Shown here piece by piece: positions 1-8,419 of a stretch of 59,992 nucleotides of DNA. The position numbers and the translations under genes were made by a program. The number at the start of each line of letters is the position of its first letter. The first letter of the stretch is position 1. The stretch is from NCBI GenBank assembly GCA_016935015.1, contig JAFGRT010000158.1, positions 1 to 59,992 on the forward strand. Direction: 5' to 3'. Source of the stretch: Acidobacteriota bacterium (GTDB lineage: Bacteria > Acidobacteriota > JAAYUB01). The notes under the pieces were generated by a model. That model did not search any database. It saw only the letters and a list, made by a program, of their open reading frames with translations, and was not told the origin of the DNA.

Positions 1-1
1 C

Positions 2-2407
2 ACCGACCAGTGGCGGCTGCATCCGCGGGCCATCCATCCCAAGGAGTACATCCAGTCCATGGCCCCCAGCGCCGACGGCAGCCGGGCCGTGTTCGAGGCG
101 CGGGGCGATATTTTCGTGGTGCCGGCCGACAAGAACGGGGCGACCCGCAACCTGACCCGCACCCCCGACAGCCGGGAACGCCTGCCCCAACCGTCGCCCG
201 ATGGCCGCCACGTGGCGTTCATCTCGGACCGCAGCGGCGAATACCAGATCTACACCCTGCCCCTGGACGACGAGAAGGCGGAATGGACCCCGCTGACCTC
301 CGCCCTGGCCACGACCCTCTACCGTCTGGAATGGTCGCCCGACGGCGGCAAGATCCTCTTCGGCACCAAGGACCTGGCCATTTACGTGCTGGACGTGGCC
401 AGCCGTGAACTGACGGAAATCGACCGCTCCAGCCAGCTCAAAAACGACCAGTTCACCTGGGAGCAGGCCGATTACGCCTGGGCGCCCGACAGCCGCTGGC
501 TCGCCTATTCCATGGTGGAGCACAACCGCAACTCGCGCATCTACCTCTACGACACGGCGGAGCGCCGGCGCATCGCTGTGACGGACGGCTTCTACGACAG
601 CCTGCATCCCTGCTTCGACGCGGACCACCTCTATTTCCTGTCCTATCGCAACTTCGACGTGCGGCTTGACATGCTGGAGGACAATCACGTCATCGTCAAT
701 CCCATGCAGATCATGGCCGTTCAGCTGCGGGCCGGCGAGGCGCCGCCCTTCAGCGCCAAACCGGATCAGAAGGAAGCGAAAAAAGGAACCGCCGGCCCGA
801 ACGCGGCGGAAACGCCGGCCGCGGCCTTTCGCATCGACCCGGACGGACTGGCCGGCCGGCTGTTTCCCGTGCCCGTCCCGCCCGGCAACTATTTCCACCT
901 GACGGCCGGCCACGGCAAGCTGGTCTGGGCCGTCGGCGACGGTTTCGCCGAGGATGAACTGGAGCAGGTCTTCAGCGCCAAACCCGGCGCCCACTGGCAC
1001 ATCCACATGTTCGACGTGGCCGAACAGAAACAGGTCACACTGGAACAGACCATCAACGACTGGCGCCTGTCCGTCGACGGGCAGCAGATCCTCGTCACCA
1101 ACGGCAGTGCCTACTATCTGACCACCCTGGACGGCCTGTTCGCCGCCAAGGCCGTCAAGAACCCCCTCTCCCTGGACGGCATGACCTACACCGTCCAGCC
1201 GCATCAGGAGTGGGCCCAGATCTTCAACGACACTTGGCGCTGGTACCGCGACTTTTTCTATGACCCGGCGATGCACGGCCGGGACTGGGCGGCTATCGGC
1301 GATAAATTCCGGGCCTGGCTGCCCGACCTGCAGTCCCGCAGCCAGCTTAACTGGCTGCTGTCCCAGATGGTGGGCGAATTGTGCGTCTCCCACACCTACG
1401 TCTTCGGCGGCGACACGGAGCCCCGCCCCGAGGTGGCCCAGCCGGTCTACACCGGCCTCCTGGGCGCGGATCTGACGGCCGATGCGTCCGGTTACTACCG
1501 GTTCAGAACTATTTACGGCCCTACCGACTACAACCGTGACCTGGAAGCGCCCCTGGTCAAGCCGGATTTCCCCGTCGCCGGGGGCGACTTCCTCATCGCC
1601 ATCAACGGCGAGGCCGTTCGCGTGCCGGACAATCCCTACCGCCACCTGCAGGTGACCCGGGACCAGAAAGTATCCCTGACGGTCAATTCACGGCCCTCCG
1701 CCGACGGCGCCGTGACCTACGAGGTGAAACCCGTCACCAGCGAGCGGCGCCTGCGCTACGAGCGCTGGGTGGCCGACAACGTCCGGCAGGTCCTGGCGGC
1801 GACGGACGGCCGGGTGGGTTACATGCACCTCACCGGCATGTCCGACCGCAATATCGGCCAGTTCGACAAGTTCTGGCGCGCCTTTCGCTACAAGGACGGC
1901 CTCATCATCGACGTGCGCGGCAACGGCGGCGGCTGGACCGAGTACTTCATGATCGACAAGCTGGAGCGCCAGCAGATCGGCTACAACTGCCTGCGCTTCA
2001 TGGAACCGTTCCCCTATCCCCAGGGGGCCGGTCCGGGCCGCTATGTGGTGGTCAGCAACGAGGCCAACGGCTCCGATGGCGAGCTTTTCATCGAGCACTT
2101 CAAGGCACGCCGGCTGGGTACGGTCGTAGGTGTGCCGTCGTGGGGCGGCCTGGTAGGCATCATCAACATGGAGCGCACCATCGACAACGGCGGGGTGTTC
2201 CAGTCCAACAACGCCTTTTATGGCCGCGAGGGCGAATGGTTCGTGGAGAACCACGGCGCCGATCCGGACATCGTGGTGGAGAACGATCCCGCCTCGGTCA
2301 TGGCCGGCCATGACAGGCAGCTGGAGAAGGCCATCGAGGTGGCCCTGCAGCAGATCGCCGACCGGCCCAAGACTTTTCCGCCGCGGCCGGCCTACCCGAA
2401 AAAGTAG
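2..2407 (+). CDS. Tricorn-like S41 peptidase, 5' end cut by window
   Basis: The reading frame is open from base 2, so the gene begins upstream; 801 residues are present. The family degrades oligopeptides, with a beta-propeller in front of a PDZ domain and an S41 serine-protease core. The visible N-terminal part has propeller-like repeats with SPDG and APDSRWLAY motifs, and a PDZ-like segment (FLIAINGEAV) lies near residue 530. Counting from base 2, the catalytic residues are His464 (GELCVSHTY), Ser691-Asp692 (NEANGSDGE) and Glu749 (FVENHG). Ser and Glu are 58 residues apart, as in archaeal tricorn (Ser965/Glu1023). The missing N-terminus would decide whether it is exported. Family assignment is firm; substrate and partners are not known. 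Confidence 0.9.
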   Translation, partial: TDQWRLHPRAIHPKEYIQSMAPSADGSRAVFEARGDIFVVPADKNGATRNLTRTPDSRERLPQPSPDGRHVAFISDRSGEYQIYTLPLDDEKAEWTPLTSALATTLYRLEWSPDGGKILFGTKDLAIYVLDVASRELTEIDRSSQLKNDQFTWEQADYAWAPDSRWLAYSMVEHNRNSRIYLYDTAERRRIAVTDGFYDSLHPCFDADHLYFLSYRNFDVRLDMLEDNHVIVNPMQIMAVQLRAGEAPPFSAKPDQKEAKKGTAGPNAAETPAAAFRIDPDGLAGRLFPVPVPPGNYFHLTAGHGKLVWAVGDGFAEDELEQVFSAKPGAHWHIHMFDVAEQKQVTLEQTINDWRLSVDGQQILVTNGSAYYLTTLDGLFAAKAVKNPLSLDGMTYTVQPHQEWAQIFNDTWRWYRDFFYDPAMHGRDWAAIGDKFRAWLPDLQSRSQLNWLLSQMVGELCVSHTYVFGGDTEPRPEVAQPVYTGLLGADLTADASGYYRFRTIYGPTDYNRDLEAPLVKPDFPVAGGDFLIAINGEAVRVPDNPYRHLQVTRDQKVSLTVNSRPSADGAVTYEVKPVTSERRLRYERWVADNVRQVLAATDGRVGYMHLTGMSDRNIGQFDKFWRAFRYKDGLIIDVRGNGGGWTEYFMIDKLERQQIGYNCLRFMEPFPYPQGAGPGRYVVVSNEANGSDGELFIEHFKARRLGTVVGVPSWGGLVGIINMERTIDNGGVFQSNNAFYGREGEWFVENHGADPDIVVENDPASVMAGHDRQLEKAIEVALQQIADRPKTFPPRPAYPKK

Positions 2408-2486
2408 CGGTGCCGCCGGTGGGCCGGGGCCCGCCGGCGGTGGTCCGCCCTGACATGCGTTCAGGCCCGGCCGAAACGGATTGAGC

Positions 2487-2531
2487 AAAAAAATCGGGCG
2501 GGGTTGTTCCGACAGCCCCGCCCGTTTTTTT
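2487..2531. terminator. Bidirectional intrinsic terminator between convergent genes
   Basis: A perfect 9-bp GC-rich stem (arms 2495-2503 and 2516-2524) has seven A's before it and seven T's after it, so it can end transcription from both the tricorn-like gene and the TelA-like gene that face each other here. Confidence 0.85.
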
Positions 2532-2572
2532 CGGATCGCCGCCGCCCAGAGGACGGCGACGGAAAAGATCCG

Positions 2573-3661
2573 TCAATCGTTCTTGACGGCCATCAGCTTG
2601 TCTTTCAGCTCGCCTTCCAGCCGCTGCAGCTCACCTTCCACCTCCTGACGCTTGTGCCGCCCCTCCTCCTGTATCCGCAGGGTCTCCTCGATGGTGGTGA
2701 TCAGATCGGTGTTCACCTTTTTCAGGGTCTCGATGGTGACGATGCCCCGCTCCGACTCCTTGGCGATATCGATGGAACTCTGCTTCAGGAGCTCGGCGTT
2801 GCGCTGCAGCAATTCATCGGTGGTCTTGGATACCTCCTGTTGCAGCTGCAGGGCCTTCTTCTGGCGGAACAGGGAGATGGCGATGACGATCTGGTTTTTC
2901 CACAGGGGGATGGTGTTGAGTATGGAGCTCTGGATCTTTTCCACCAGGGCCTGGTTGTTGTTCTGGATGAGACGCACCTGGGGCGCTGTCTGGATGCAGA
3001 TCATCCGGCTCAGCTTCAGGTCATGGATTTTCTTTTCGAACCGGTTAACCATCTGGGAAAAATCATGAAACTTCTGTTTTTCAAGGGGGTCGTCGGAAGC
3101 CTCGGCCGCCGCCCGCATCTCCGGCAGGATGGTCTCCTTCAGTTCCTTGAGTTTCATTTCCCCGGCGGCGATGTACAGGTCGAGGTTGCGCAGAAAATCG
3201 AGGTTTTTCTGGTAGAGATTGTCCATGAGGGAGATGTCCTTGAGCAGCAGCATCCGCGCCTTGTCCAGTTCCTCGATGATCTTCTCGATGTGCACGCTGA
3301 GTTTCTCGTAGCGGGCCACGAAACGGTGAAACGCCCCGAACAGGGAGCCCAGAATAGGGATTTTGGAAATGAAATCCACTCCCAGGGGGAGGTTGTCGAC
3401 GTTCACCTCTTTGATCTTGAGTACCATATCCGAAAGAATTTCGCCCACGTAGCCGCTATCCCTGGTTCGGACCTCCCGCAGGATGGTGTCCGAAAAGTTG
3501 GAGATCTCCTTCTGGGCTCCGACCCCGAACATGACCACGGCCTGGGAGTCCTGCACGTTGAACCCCTTGGCGATGCGTTCGATCTGTTGCTGTTCTTCCG
3601 CCGTGAATTTCACTTTATCGGCAGGTTCCCCTGCCAGCGGCTGCAAAGTTTGTTCCGCCAT
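2573..3661 (-). CDS. telA: TelA/YaaN/KlaA family protein
   Basis: The protein has 362 residues, is largely helical and charged, and has no signal peptide or membrane segment, so it is probably cytoplasmic. The C-terminal half carries the family signature (WKNQIVIAISLFRQKKAL, then QEVSKTTDELLQRNAELLK). The family is labelled toxic-anion resistance from plasmid tellurite-resistance loci, but no biochemical activity is established. A strong Shine-Dalgarno (AAAGGAGG) precedes the ATG, 12 bases after the end of the preceding solute-binding gene, so it is the last gene of a four-gene operon. Bacillus pairs xpaC with the TelA homologue yaaN, which supports a working link with the XpaC-like gene upstream. 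Resistance to tellurite should not be assumed. Confidence 0.88.
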   Translation of the reverse strand: MAEQTLQPLAGEPADKVKFTAEEQQQIERIAKGFNVQDSQAVVMFGVGAQKEISNFSDTILREVRTRDSGYVGEILSDMVLKIKEVNVDNLPLGVDFISKIPILGSLFGAFHRFVARYEKLSVHIEKIIEELDKARMLLLKDISLMDNLYQKNLDFLRNLDLYIAAGEMKLKELKETILPEMRAAAEASDDPLEKQKFHDFSQMVNRFEKKIHDLKLSRMICIQTAPQVRLIQNNNQALVEKIQSSILNTIPLWKNQIVIAISLFRQKKALQLQQEVSKTTDELLQRNAELLKQSSIDIAKESERGIVTIETLKKVNTDLITTIEETLRIQEEGRHKRQEVEGELQRLEGELKDKLMAVKND

Positions 3662-3673
3662 CCGTATCCTCCT

Positions 3674-4750
3674 TTATCGACTGTTTGACAATGTGTTGAT
3701 TATCTCTTCCATGATCTCCGGACTGGGCATGGAGATGACCTTGGTAATGCTTTCCGGTACACCCACCACCGCCAGCACCCGCGGATCGTTCTCCACACCG
3801 ATCATGCCCGTACGGAATCCGTGCTTCTCCCAGGCCAGGCGCTGCACGTCCGCATCCTGCAACGCCTCGATCATCACCTTGGACTCCGGCCGCAGGATGA
3901 TGAGAGGATGGGAGCTCCAGACGGTGGGCACAGGGTAAAGGATGCGGATCTTGTCCTTGACCTTGGGCCACAGCTCGGGGTACTGCAGCGAGAACTCGAT
4001 GATCTGGCTCTCATAGCCGGCGATGATGGGCTTGGCGCCCACGCCGGTACGCAGGTACTGCTCGAACAGGTCGGAGGAGGAGTGTTCCATGTAACCCTGC
4101 CGGGTGAAGGTCCGCACCACCGTGGGCAGGACCTGGGGCAGGGTGGTCTCGTTCACGACGTCGCCGGAGAGGATGCTGGCCAGCAGTCCGGCGAACATGT
4201 TGCCCGAATTGGACTTGGTGGGATCGGTGGAAGTAATGATGATCTTGCCGTACAAATCGTTCAGCCCGATATCGGCCCAACTCTTTTCTTCCACCACCAG
4301 GTTGATCAGTTTAGGAAAATCCACGATGTAGTAGGCATTGTCCACCATTTCCACGATGCCGGCCCGGATGAGGGCTTCGGTCACGATATCCCAGCTGTAG
4401 AGAACGATGGGCGAATTGAGGATGATTTCGCTTTTGACCAGACGGCTTCCCTGAGCGTTCTTGAAGAGTTCCAACGCCACCTGGCTGGACGGCCAAAGGA
4501 AATCGATGTCCGGCCCGATCTCTTCCTTGACCATTTCGATGGAGCCGGCCTTGGTGTAATCGACGGTGATGCCGAAACGGCTGCCCAGCAGGTCGATGAC
4601 TTCCGGATCGGCCAGCAGTTCCATTTTTTCACCGCCCACATAGCCCCGCAGAATGGTGGCCGGCGCCTGCGGTTGCAGATAAAACTGGTACAGCAGGCCG
4701 CCGCCGACAATAAGCAGTAACAGAACGATACCGATGAGTCTACCTTTCAT
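3674..4750 (-). CDS. Membrane-anchored extracellular solute-binding-like protein
   Basis: The protein has 358 residues. Residues 5-25 form one hydrophobic segment with no lipobox cysteine, so it is either an uncleaved anchor or a signal peptide. The rest looks like a periplasmic binding protein of the bacterial type 11 class: an early YVGGEKMELL strand, and a mid-protein TSTDPTKSNSGNMFAGLL segment of the kind that binds ligands in this fold. The lipoprotein gene at the head of the operon contains a matching motif (TSATQSNSGASAYMGFL), so the two are probably paralogues. The start overlaps the end of the XpaC-like gene by 11 bases behind TAGGAGAG, indicating translational coupling. There are no ABC permease genes nearby, so a sensing or scaffolding role is as likely as transport. 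Confidence 0.75.
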   Translation of the reverse strand: MKGRLIGIVLLLLIVGGGLLYQFYLQPQAPATILRGYVGGEKMELLADPEVIDLLGSRFGITVDYTKAGSIEMVKEEIGPDIDFLWPSSQVALELFKNAQGSRLVKSEIILNSPIVLYSWDIVTEALIRAGIVEMVDNAYYIVDFPKLINLVVEEKSWADIGLNDLYGKIIITSTDPTKSNSGNMFAGLLASILSGDVVNETTLPQVLPTVVRTFTRQGYMEHSSSDLFEQYLRTGVGAKPIIAGYESQIIEFSLQYPELWPKVKDKIRILYPVPTVWSSHPLIILRPESKVMIEALQDADVQRLAWEKHGFRTGMIGVENDPRVLAVVGVPESITKVISMPSPEIMEEIINTLSNSR

Positions 4751-5381
4751 GAACCGACTCTCCTAAGCCTTCCATGCGGATGGATTTTTCTAATACTTCC
4801 AGTTCTACATCTAAGTCGAGTACGTCGTCGGCCAGCAGCCGGGCCAGCTGTTTTTCGAACGCGCGGCGGATCGTGCCCAGCATGGTTTCCACCTTGGCCA
4901 GTGAGCGCTGGATGTCGGGTGAATATTGCTTGTGTTCCGACAGATCCACGTACCGCCGCAGGATGTTGATGGTGGTGTCCAGATAATAGTCCAGAAACGA
5001 CCGGGCGATCTTGATGTCCTTGGGATCTTTCTTGAGATCCTCCAAAATCTTGATGACGATTTCGATGACGGCGTCGGCATCGCGCCGGACCGTTTCCTGC
5101 TGGATCTGGCTGGCCAGTTCCTGCATGGTGTCCAGTTTCCCCAGCCCCTGCTGCAGTTTTTCCCGGACGACCTCGTCGGTGACGCCTTCCAGGAAGATGT
5201 TCAGCGATTTTTTCGCCTTGCCTTTGATCGTCAGCAGCAACCCGGCCACAAAGCCGGCCGTGGCCCCGCCCAGGGCGATAAGCAAACCGATGTTGACCAC
5301 GAACAGCAGAAACAGGAAGACCGCCCCACCGATCAGGCCGGCGAATATACTGCTCAACCAGCTACTCTTGTTCTCTTTCAT
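4740..5381 (-). CDS. xpaC: XpaC-like membrane protein
   Basis: The chosen start (MKENKSS) gives 213 residues; an upstream in-frame ATG at 5453 would add 24 residues of poor quality. Two hydrophobic stretches at about residues 10-50 are followed by a long charged helical domain, which matches the XpaC family (once named for 5-bromo-4-chloroindolyl phosphate hydrolysis, role unknown). XpaC and TelA relatives are neighbours in Bacillus (xpaC-yaaN), and both occur in this operon. The helical part is likely to lie in the cytoplasm and could contact TelA; that is inference. The gene sits between the VWA lipoprotein and the second solute-binding protein. Confidence 0.7.
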   Translation of the reverse strand: MKENKSSWLSSIFAGLIGGAVFLFLLFVVNIGLLIALGGATAGFVAGLLLTIKGKAKKSLNIFLEGVTDEVVREKLQQGLGKLDTMQELASQIQQETVRRDADAVIEIVIKILEDLKKDPKDIKIARSFLDYYLDTTINILRRYVDLSEHKQYSPDIQRSLAKVETMLGTIRRAFEKQLARLLADDVLDLDVELEVLEKSIRMEGLGESVHER

Positions 5382-5491
5382 GGTGACTATGCCACTTCCA
5401 TGGAGTGTAGCAGAATCGATGGCGCCGATCATTGACAAACCGCCGATATCCACATTCCCGGCCGGAATCCTTCGAATATCTGGCCGGCGTT

Positions 5492-7060
5492 CTAGTTATA
5501 TCCCTTGGCGGTGCGGAACGCCTGCACCAGATCGTGCCGGCCGTCGAAGACCCGTCCGCGGGTCAGTTCGGCCAGCTGCTCCAGCTGGTGTTCCATCGCC
5601 TCACCGAACATGATACTGAAGACGGGGATATCGACACCCATGTCCCGCCAGGCCGCCTGGACATCGTTAAAGGTGCGGCCTGTATTGGACTCCCCGTCGG
5701 TCATCAGAATGATGGCCGGGATGTAGCGGTCGGATCCCACCGCCCGGATCCGTTGCAAACCCTGGAGCACCGGCGTGTAGATATCGGTGGAACCACCCGG
5801 ATCGAGCTGCCGGATCCGTTGCAGCAGCAGGGAGAGCTGGGCCGGGTCGTTCCCTTCCAGCCGGTACTCGGCCAGCACATATTCGCTGAAGGCCATGATG
5901 GTGATGACATCCTGGCTGGCGGTGTTGATCAGATATTGCCGGGCCCTGTTCTGATCCAGCAGCATCTCCATGGCGTTCTTCAGTTCCCGTTCGCCGACAC
6001 CATCCATGCTGCCCGAGAAGTCGAGGCAGAAGACTGTAAACGAGGGTTTCCGGAACTCCGATTGATACAGGTGCAGGGCTTCGGCGATGACATCCGCCGG
6101 CGGCAGCTTGATGGGGGAGAGTATCCGCGCGGCGTCGATGCCCCACGCCGGATTGAACACCTGCCGGTCCACGTCGCCCATGATGCCGCCGAAACCGGTG
6201 CGCCGTCCCATGGCCAGTATCTCCCGCTGCACCGCATCAGACAGCAGGTATTCCTGCAGCTGCAGAAAGAACGACTCCTTGTCCCCGTTCGGCTGGCGGA
6301 TGTAGCCCAGCGGCGAGTCGGCCAGCACGATGCCGTCCACCGGGTAGATCACGTAGAGCGGCTCCCGTCCCAGCCGCACCAGCTCCTGGTTGGCCTCGAT
6401 GATCATGCACTCGTAATTGATCATGGCGTCGTAGTTCCCTTTCAGGAACAGGTCCTTCAACCAGCCAGAACTGCCGGACGAACGGTGAACGCCGGCCAGT
6501 AGCTCACGGATATCGCTGCGCAGTTCAGGCCGGTGGAGGTCCGCCAGGGAGATCATGTCCGGATTGTCCAGCAAGGCGTACAGGAAGCCCATATAGGCGC
6601 TGGCACCCGAATTGGACTGGGTGGCCGACGTCATCATGAAACGCAGTTTCTTGTCACGGATGACCTGCAGAATATCGGCCACGCGCACGGGGCGGTCGAC
6701 GAAGCCCAGCTCTTCGGCCAGGCTGCGCCGGATCCCCAGCACGACGGGGGAATTCATGATGGACTTGAGATGCTTGATGCGGCGCTGTTTGTCCCCCAGG
6801 GAAATCCACAGGCTGTTGGCCGGCCAGACGGCGTCATAGGGCAAATCGGGCCGGGATAACTCCAGCATGATGTCCACCGACCCCTTGTATTGCATCTGGA
6901 TGTCCACCTCGTGCTGTTCGCAGAACCGCTGCAGGATGGTCTCCAGAGACTTGTTCTCGGAACCGGAAATGATCACGAACTGCCGGCGCGGTGTACTGGT
7001 GCAGCCGAGCAGCAGACAGATCAGGACGACCACGATCACCGGCCAAAGATATTTGTTCAC
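5492..7060 (-). CDS. Lipoprotein with solute-binding and VWA domains
   Basis: The protein has 522 residues with a GTG start behind GGAGG. The N-terminus is a clear lipoprotein signal (hydrophobic core, then LLLGC with the lipid-modified Cys at about residue 20). Residues 30-320 resemble a periplasmic solute-binding protein and share the SNSG motif with the gene two places downstream. Residues 325-515 form a von Willebrand A domain with an intact MIDAS motif (DFSGS), the GGSTDIYTPV threonine segment and the ILMTDGESNTG strand. A VWA domain usually binds a protein partner through a metal ion. The fusion suggests a surface or periplasmic receptor that couples ligand capture to protein contact. 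It leads the TelA cluster. Confidence 0.85.
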   Translation of the reverse strand: MNKYLWPVIVVVLICLLLGCTSTPRRQFVIISGSENKSLETILQRFCEQHEVDIQMQYKGSVDIMLELSRPDLPYDAVWPANSLWISLGDKQRRIKHLKSIMNSPVVLGIRRSLAEELGFVDRPVRVADILQVIRDKKLRFMMTSATQSNSGASAYMGFLYALLDNPDMISLADLHRPELRSDIRELLAGVHRSSGSSGWLKDLFLKGNYDAMINYECMIIEANQELVRLGREPLYVIYPVDGIVLADSPLGYIRQPNGDKESFFLQLQEYLLSDAVQREILAMGRRTGFGGIMGDVDRQVFNPAWGIDAARILSPIKLPPADVIAEALHLYQSEFRKPSFTVFCLDFSGSMDGVGERELKNAMEMLLDQNRARQYLINTASQDVITIMAFSEYVLAEYRLEGNDPAQLSLLLQRIRQLDPGGSTDIYTPVLQGLQRIRAVGSDRYIPAIILMTDGESNTGRTFNDVQAAWRDMGVDIPVFSIMFGEAMEHQLEQLAELTRGRVFDGRHDLVQAFRTAKGYN

Positions 7061-7157
7061 GACATCCTCCGCTGCCTGAATATACGAATCCGGATAGAAT
7101 CATTCGCCGCGTTTCGAATGAACTGTTTTTCCGGGATAGATGTTTATGCCATCTTTA

Positions 7158-7173
7158 CTTAGATTTTGCTAAG
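7158..7173. promoter_or_regulatory. Short palindrome upstream of the VWA-TelA operon
   Basis: The inverted repeat CTTAG-N6-CTAAG lies about 100 bases before the GTG of the VWA lipoprotein gene, in an AT-rich patch (roughly 7140-7200) that stands out from the GC-rich surroundings. It could be an operator. I found no convincing -35/-10 pair next to it. Confidence 0.3.
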
Positions 7174-7304
7174 ATTTAACAAGAATTTCATAAATTTCCA
7201 TGATTCCCGCACCGGACGGCGCCAGCCGGTCGTGCCCTGGCCGGATTGCCCTGAAACTGCCAGCAAATGCTGACAGCAAATTCAAATCTCTGATCCAAAA
7301 TGTT

Positions 7305-8234
7305 TTAGTAGATAATCAGCAGCACCAGCAGCGCCCAGCAGACGATCATGGCCTGCAGGGGGCGGTCCGTCAGAAGCAGGACCTCGGGGCTGCCGCCCAG
7401 CTGTTTCTGATGGACCAGATAGAGGTAGCGGAAGACCGCCAGGACCACCAGGGGCACGGTCCAGACCAGCTGATCGGTGCCGAATTGATGGATGGTGCGC
7501 TCCGACAGCGTATACAGAGCATAGGTGAGGATCGCCGACGTGGTGGCCACGGCCGTGAACTGGTCCAGCAGCGAAGGGCTGTAATCGGCCAGCGCCCGGC
7601 GATGGGACCGCGCCTCGTCACCCAGCGTCAGCAGCTCGTGGCGCCGCTTGCTGACGGCCAGAAACAGGGCCAGAAACGTGGTGCAGATGACCAGCCAGGG
7701 CGAGATGACCACGTTTACCACCGCCGCGCCGGCCACGGCGCGGGCCACGAAACCGACGGCGATGATGACCACGTCCACCGTGGCCAGCCGCTTGAGACCG
7801 GCCGTATAGAGCAGCATCAGGGCGAAATAACCGGCGCTGATCAGGCCGAATTCCAGGTCCAGCCAGAAGGCACCGCCCACGCCCAGCGCGGCCAGCGCCG
7901 CCGCCAGCACCGCCGCCGCCGGTACGGAGAGCCGGCCGCTGGCCAGGGGGCGGTGGCGCTTGCGCGGATGCAGGCGGTCGGCCTCGATGTCGGCGGCGTC
8001 GTTGATCAGGTAGACGGCCGACGTGATCAGACAGAACAAAGCGAAGGCCAGCAGGCTCTTCAGCAGCAGCTCAACGTCGGTCAGATTGCGGGAGAAGATG
8101 ACCCCGGCGAACAGCAGCAGGTTCTTCAGCCACTGCCGGGGGCGCAGGGATTCCAGCAGCGCCGTCAGCCAGGCGACGAAACCGGACGAGTTCGTTCCCA
8201 GAGCGGTTTCACCGGGCGGCCGGGATACGGACAT
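7305..8234 (-). CDS. UbiA-family prenyltransferase, phosphoribosyl-decaprenyl type
   Basis: The protein has 309 residues with about eight or nine membrane helices. The prenyltransferase Asp motif is present (N78, D79, D82, D86, R87 in LINDAADIEADRLHP), as is the RPRQWLKN segment at residues 31-38. Those two features, and the second motif around DEARSHRRALADYS, match the branch that makes decaprenyl-phosphoryl-phosphoribose (Rv3806c type) more closely than quinone or heme enzymes. The reaction would join a polyprenyl phosphate to phosphoribose pyrophosphate as a sugar donor for envelope glycans. No partner epimerase genes are present, so the substrate remains open. A strong AGGAGGT precedes the ATG, and a TATAAT box lies about 45 bases upstream. 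Confidence 0.85.
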   Translation of the reverse strand: MSVSRPPGETALGTNSSGFVAWLTALLESLRPRQWLKNLLLFAGVIFSRNLTDVELLLKSLLAFALFCLITSAVYLINDAADIEADRLHPRKRHRPLASGRLSVPAAAVLAAALAALGVGGAFWLDLEFGLISAGYFALMLLYTAGLKRLATVDVVIIAVGFVARAVAGAAVVNVVISPWLVICTTFLALFLAVSKRRHELLTLGDEARSHRRALADYSPSLLDQFTAVATTSAILTYALYTLSERTIHQFGTDQLVWTVPLVVLAVFRYLYLVHQKQLGGSPEVLLLTDRPLQAMIVCWALLVLLIIY

Positions 8235-8278
8235 GACACCTCCTGCGCCGGATGAAAATGTTAGAAAAATCCCTCCTC

Positions 8279-8284
8279 ATTATA
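8279..8284 (-). promoter_or_regulatory. Possible -10 box for the UbiA-family gene
   Basis: On the minus strand this reads TATAAT, about 38 bases before the ATG after allowing for the start site. No good -35 hexamer lies 16-18 bases upstream, so this is a partial promoter call. Confidence 0.35.
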
Positions 8285-8327
8285 GCGGCTTTGCCGTGAA
8301 AAAACCACGCCGCGCCCGATTTTATCC

Positions 8328-8356
8328 TTGGAAATTTTCATGGAGCTGGCTATAAA
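8328..8356 (+). promoter_or_regulatory. Sigma-70-type promoter for DUF2339/DUF3999 pair
   Basis: TTGGAA (8328-8333), 17-base spacer, TATAAA (8351-8356), about 63 bases before the ATG at 8420. It sits back to back with the -10 box of the divergent prenyltransferase gene. Confidence 0.5.
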
Positions 8357-8419
8357 GTATAAACGTCGATACCCAAAAACAATCGGCCGCCGAGCCGAAC
8401 CTTTCGCCTGGAGGCGTGC

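Noticed and set aside
2573-3661. Tellurite-resistance locus
   Set aside because: TelA alone does not show tellurite resistance, and no terB/terC/terD genes are present.
2504-3688. Plus-strand frame opposite the TelA-like gene
   Set aside because: Mirrors the TelA frame with Leu/Gln/Asp/His-rich filler; the minus strand has the Shine-Dalgarno, family motifs and operon context.
7200-7304. Terminator after the UbiA-family gene
   Set aside because: Short inverted repeats exist but there is no T-run on the minus strand.
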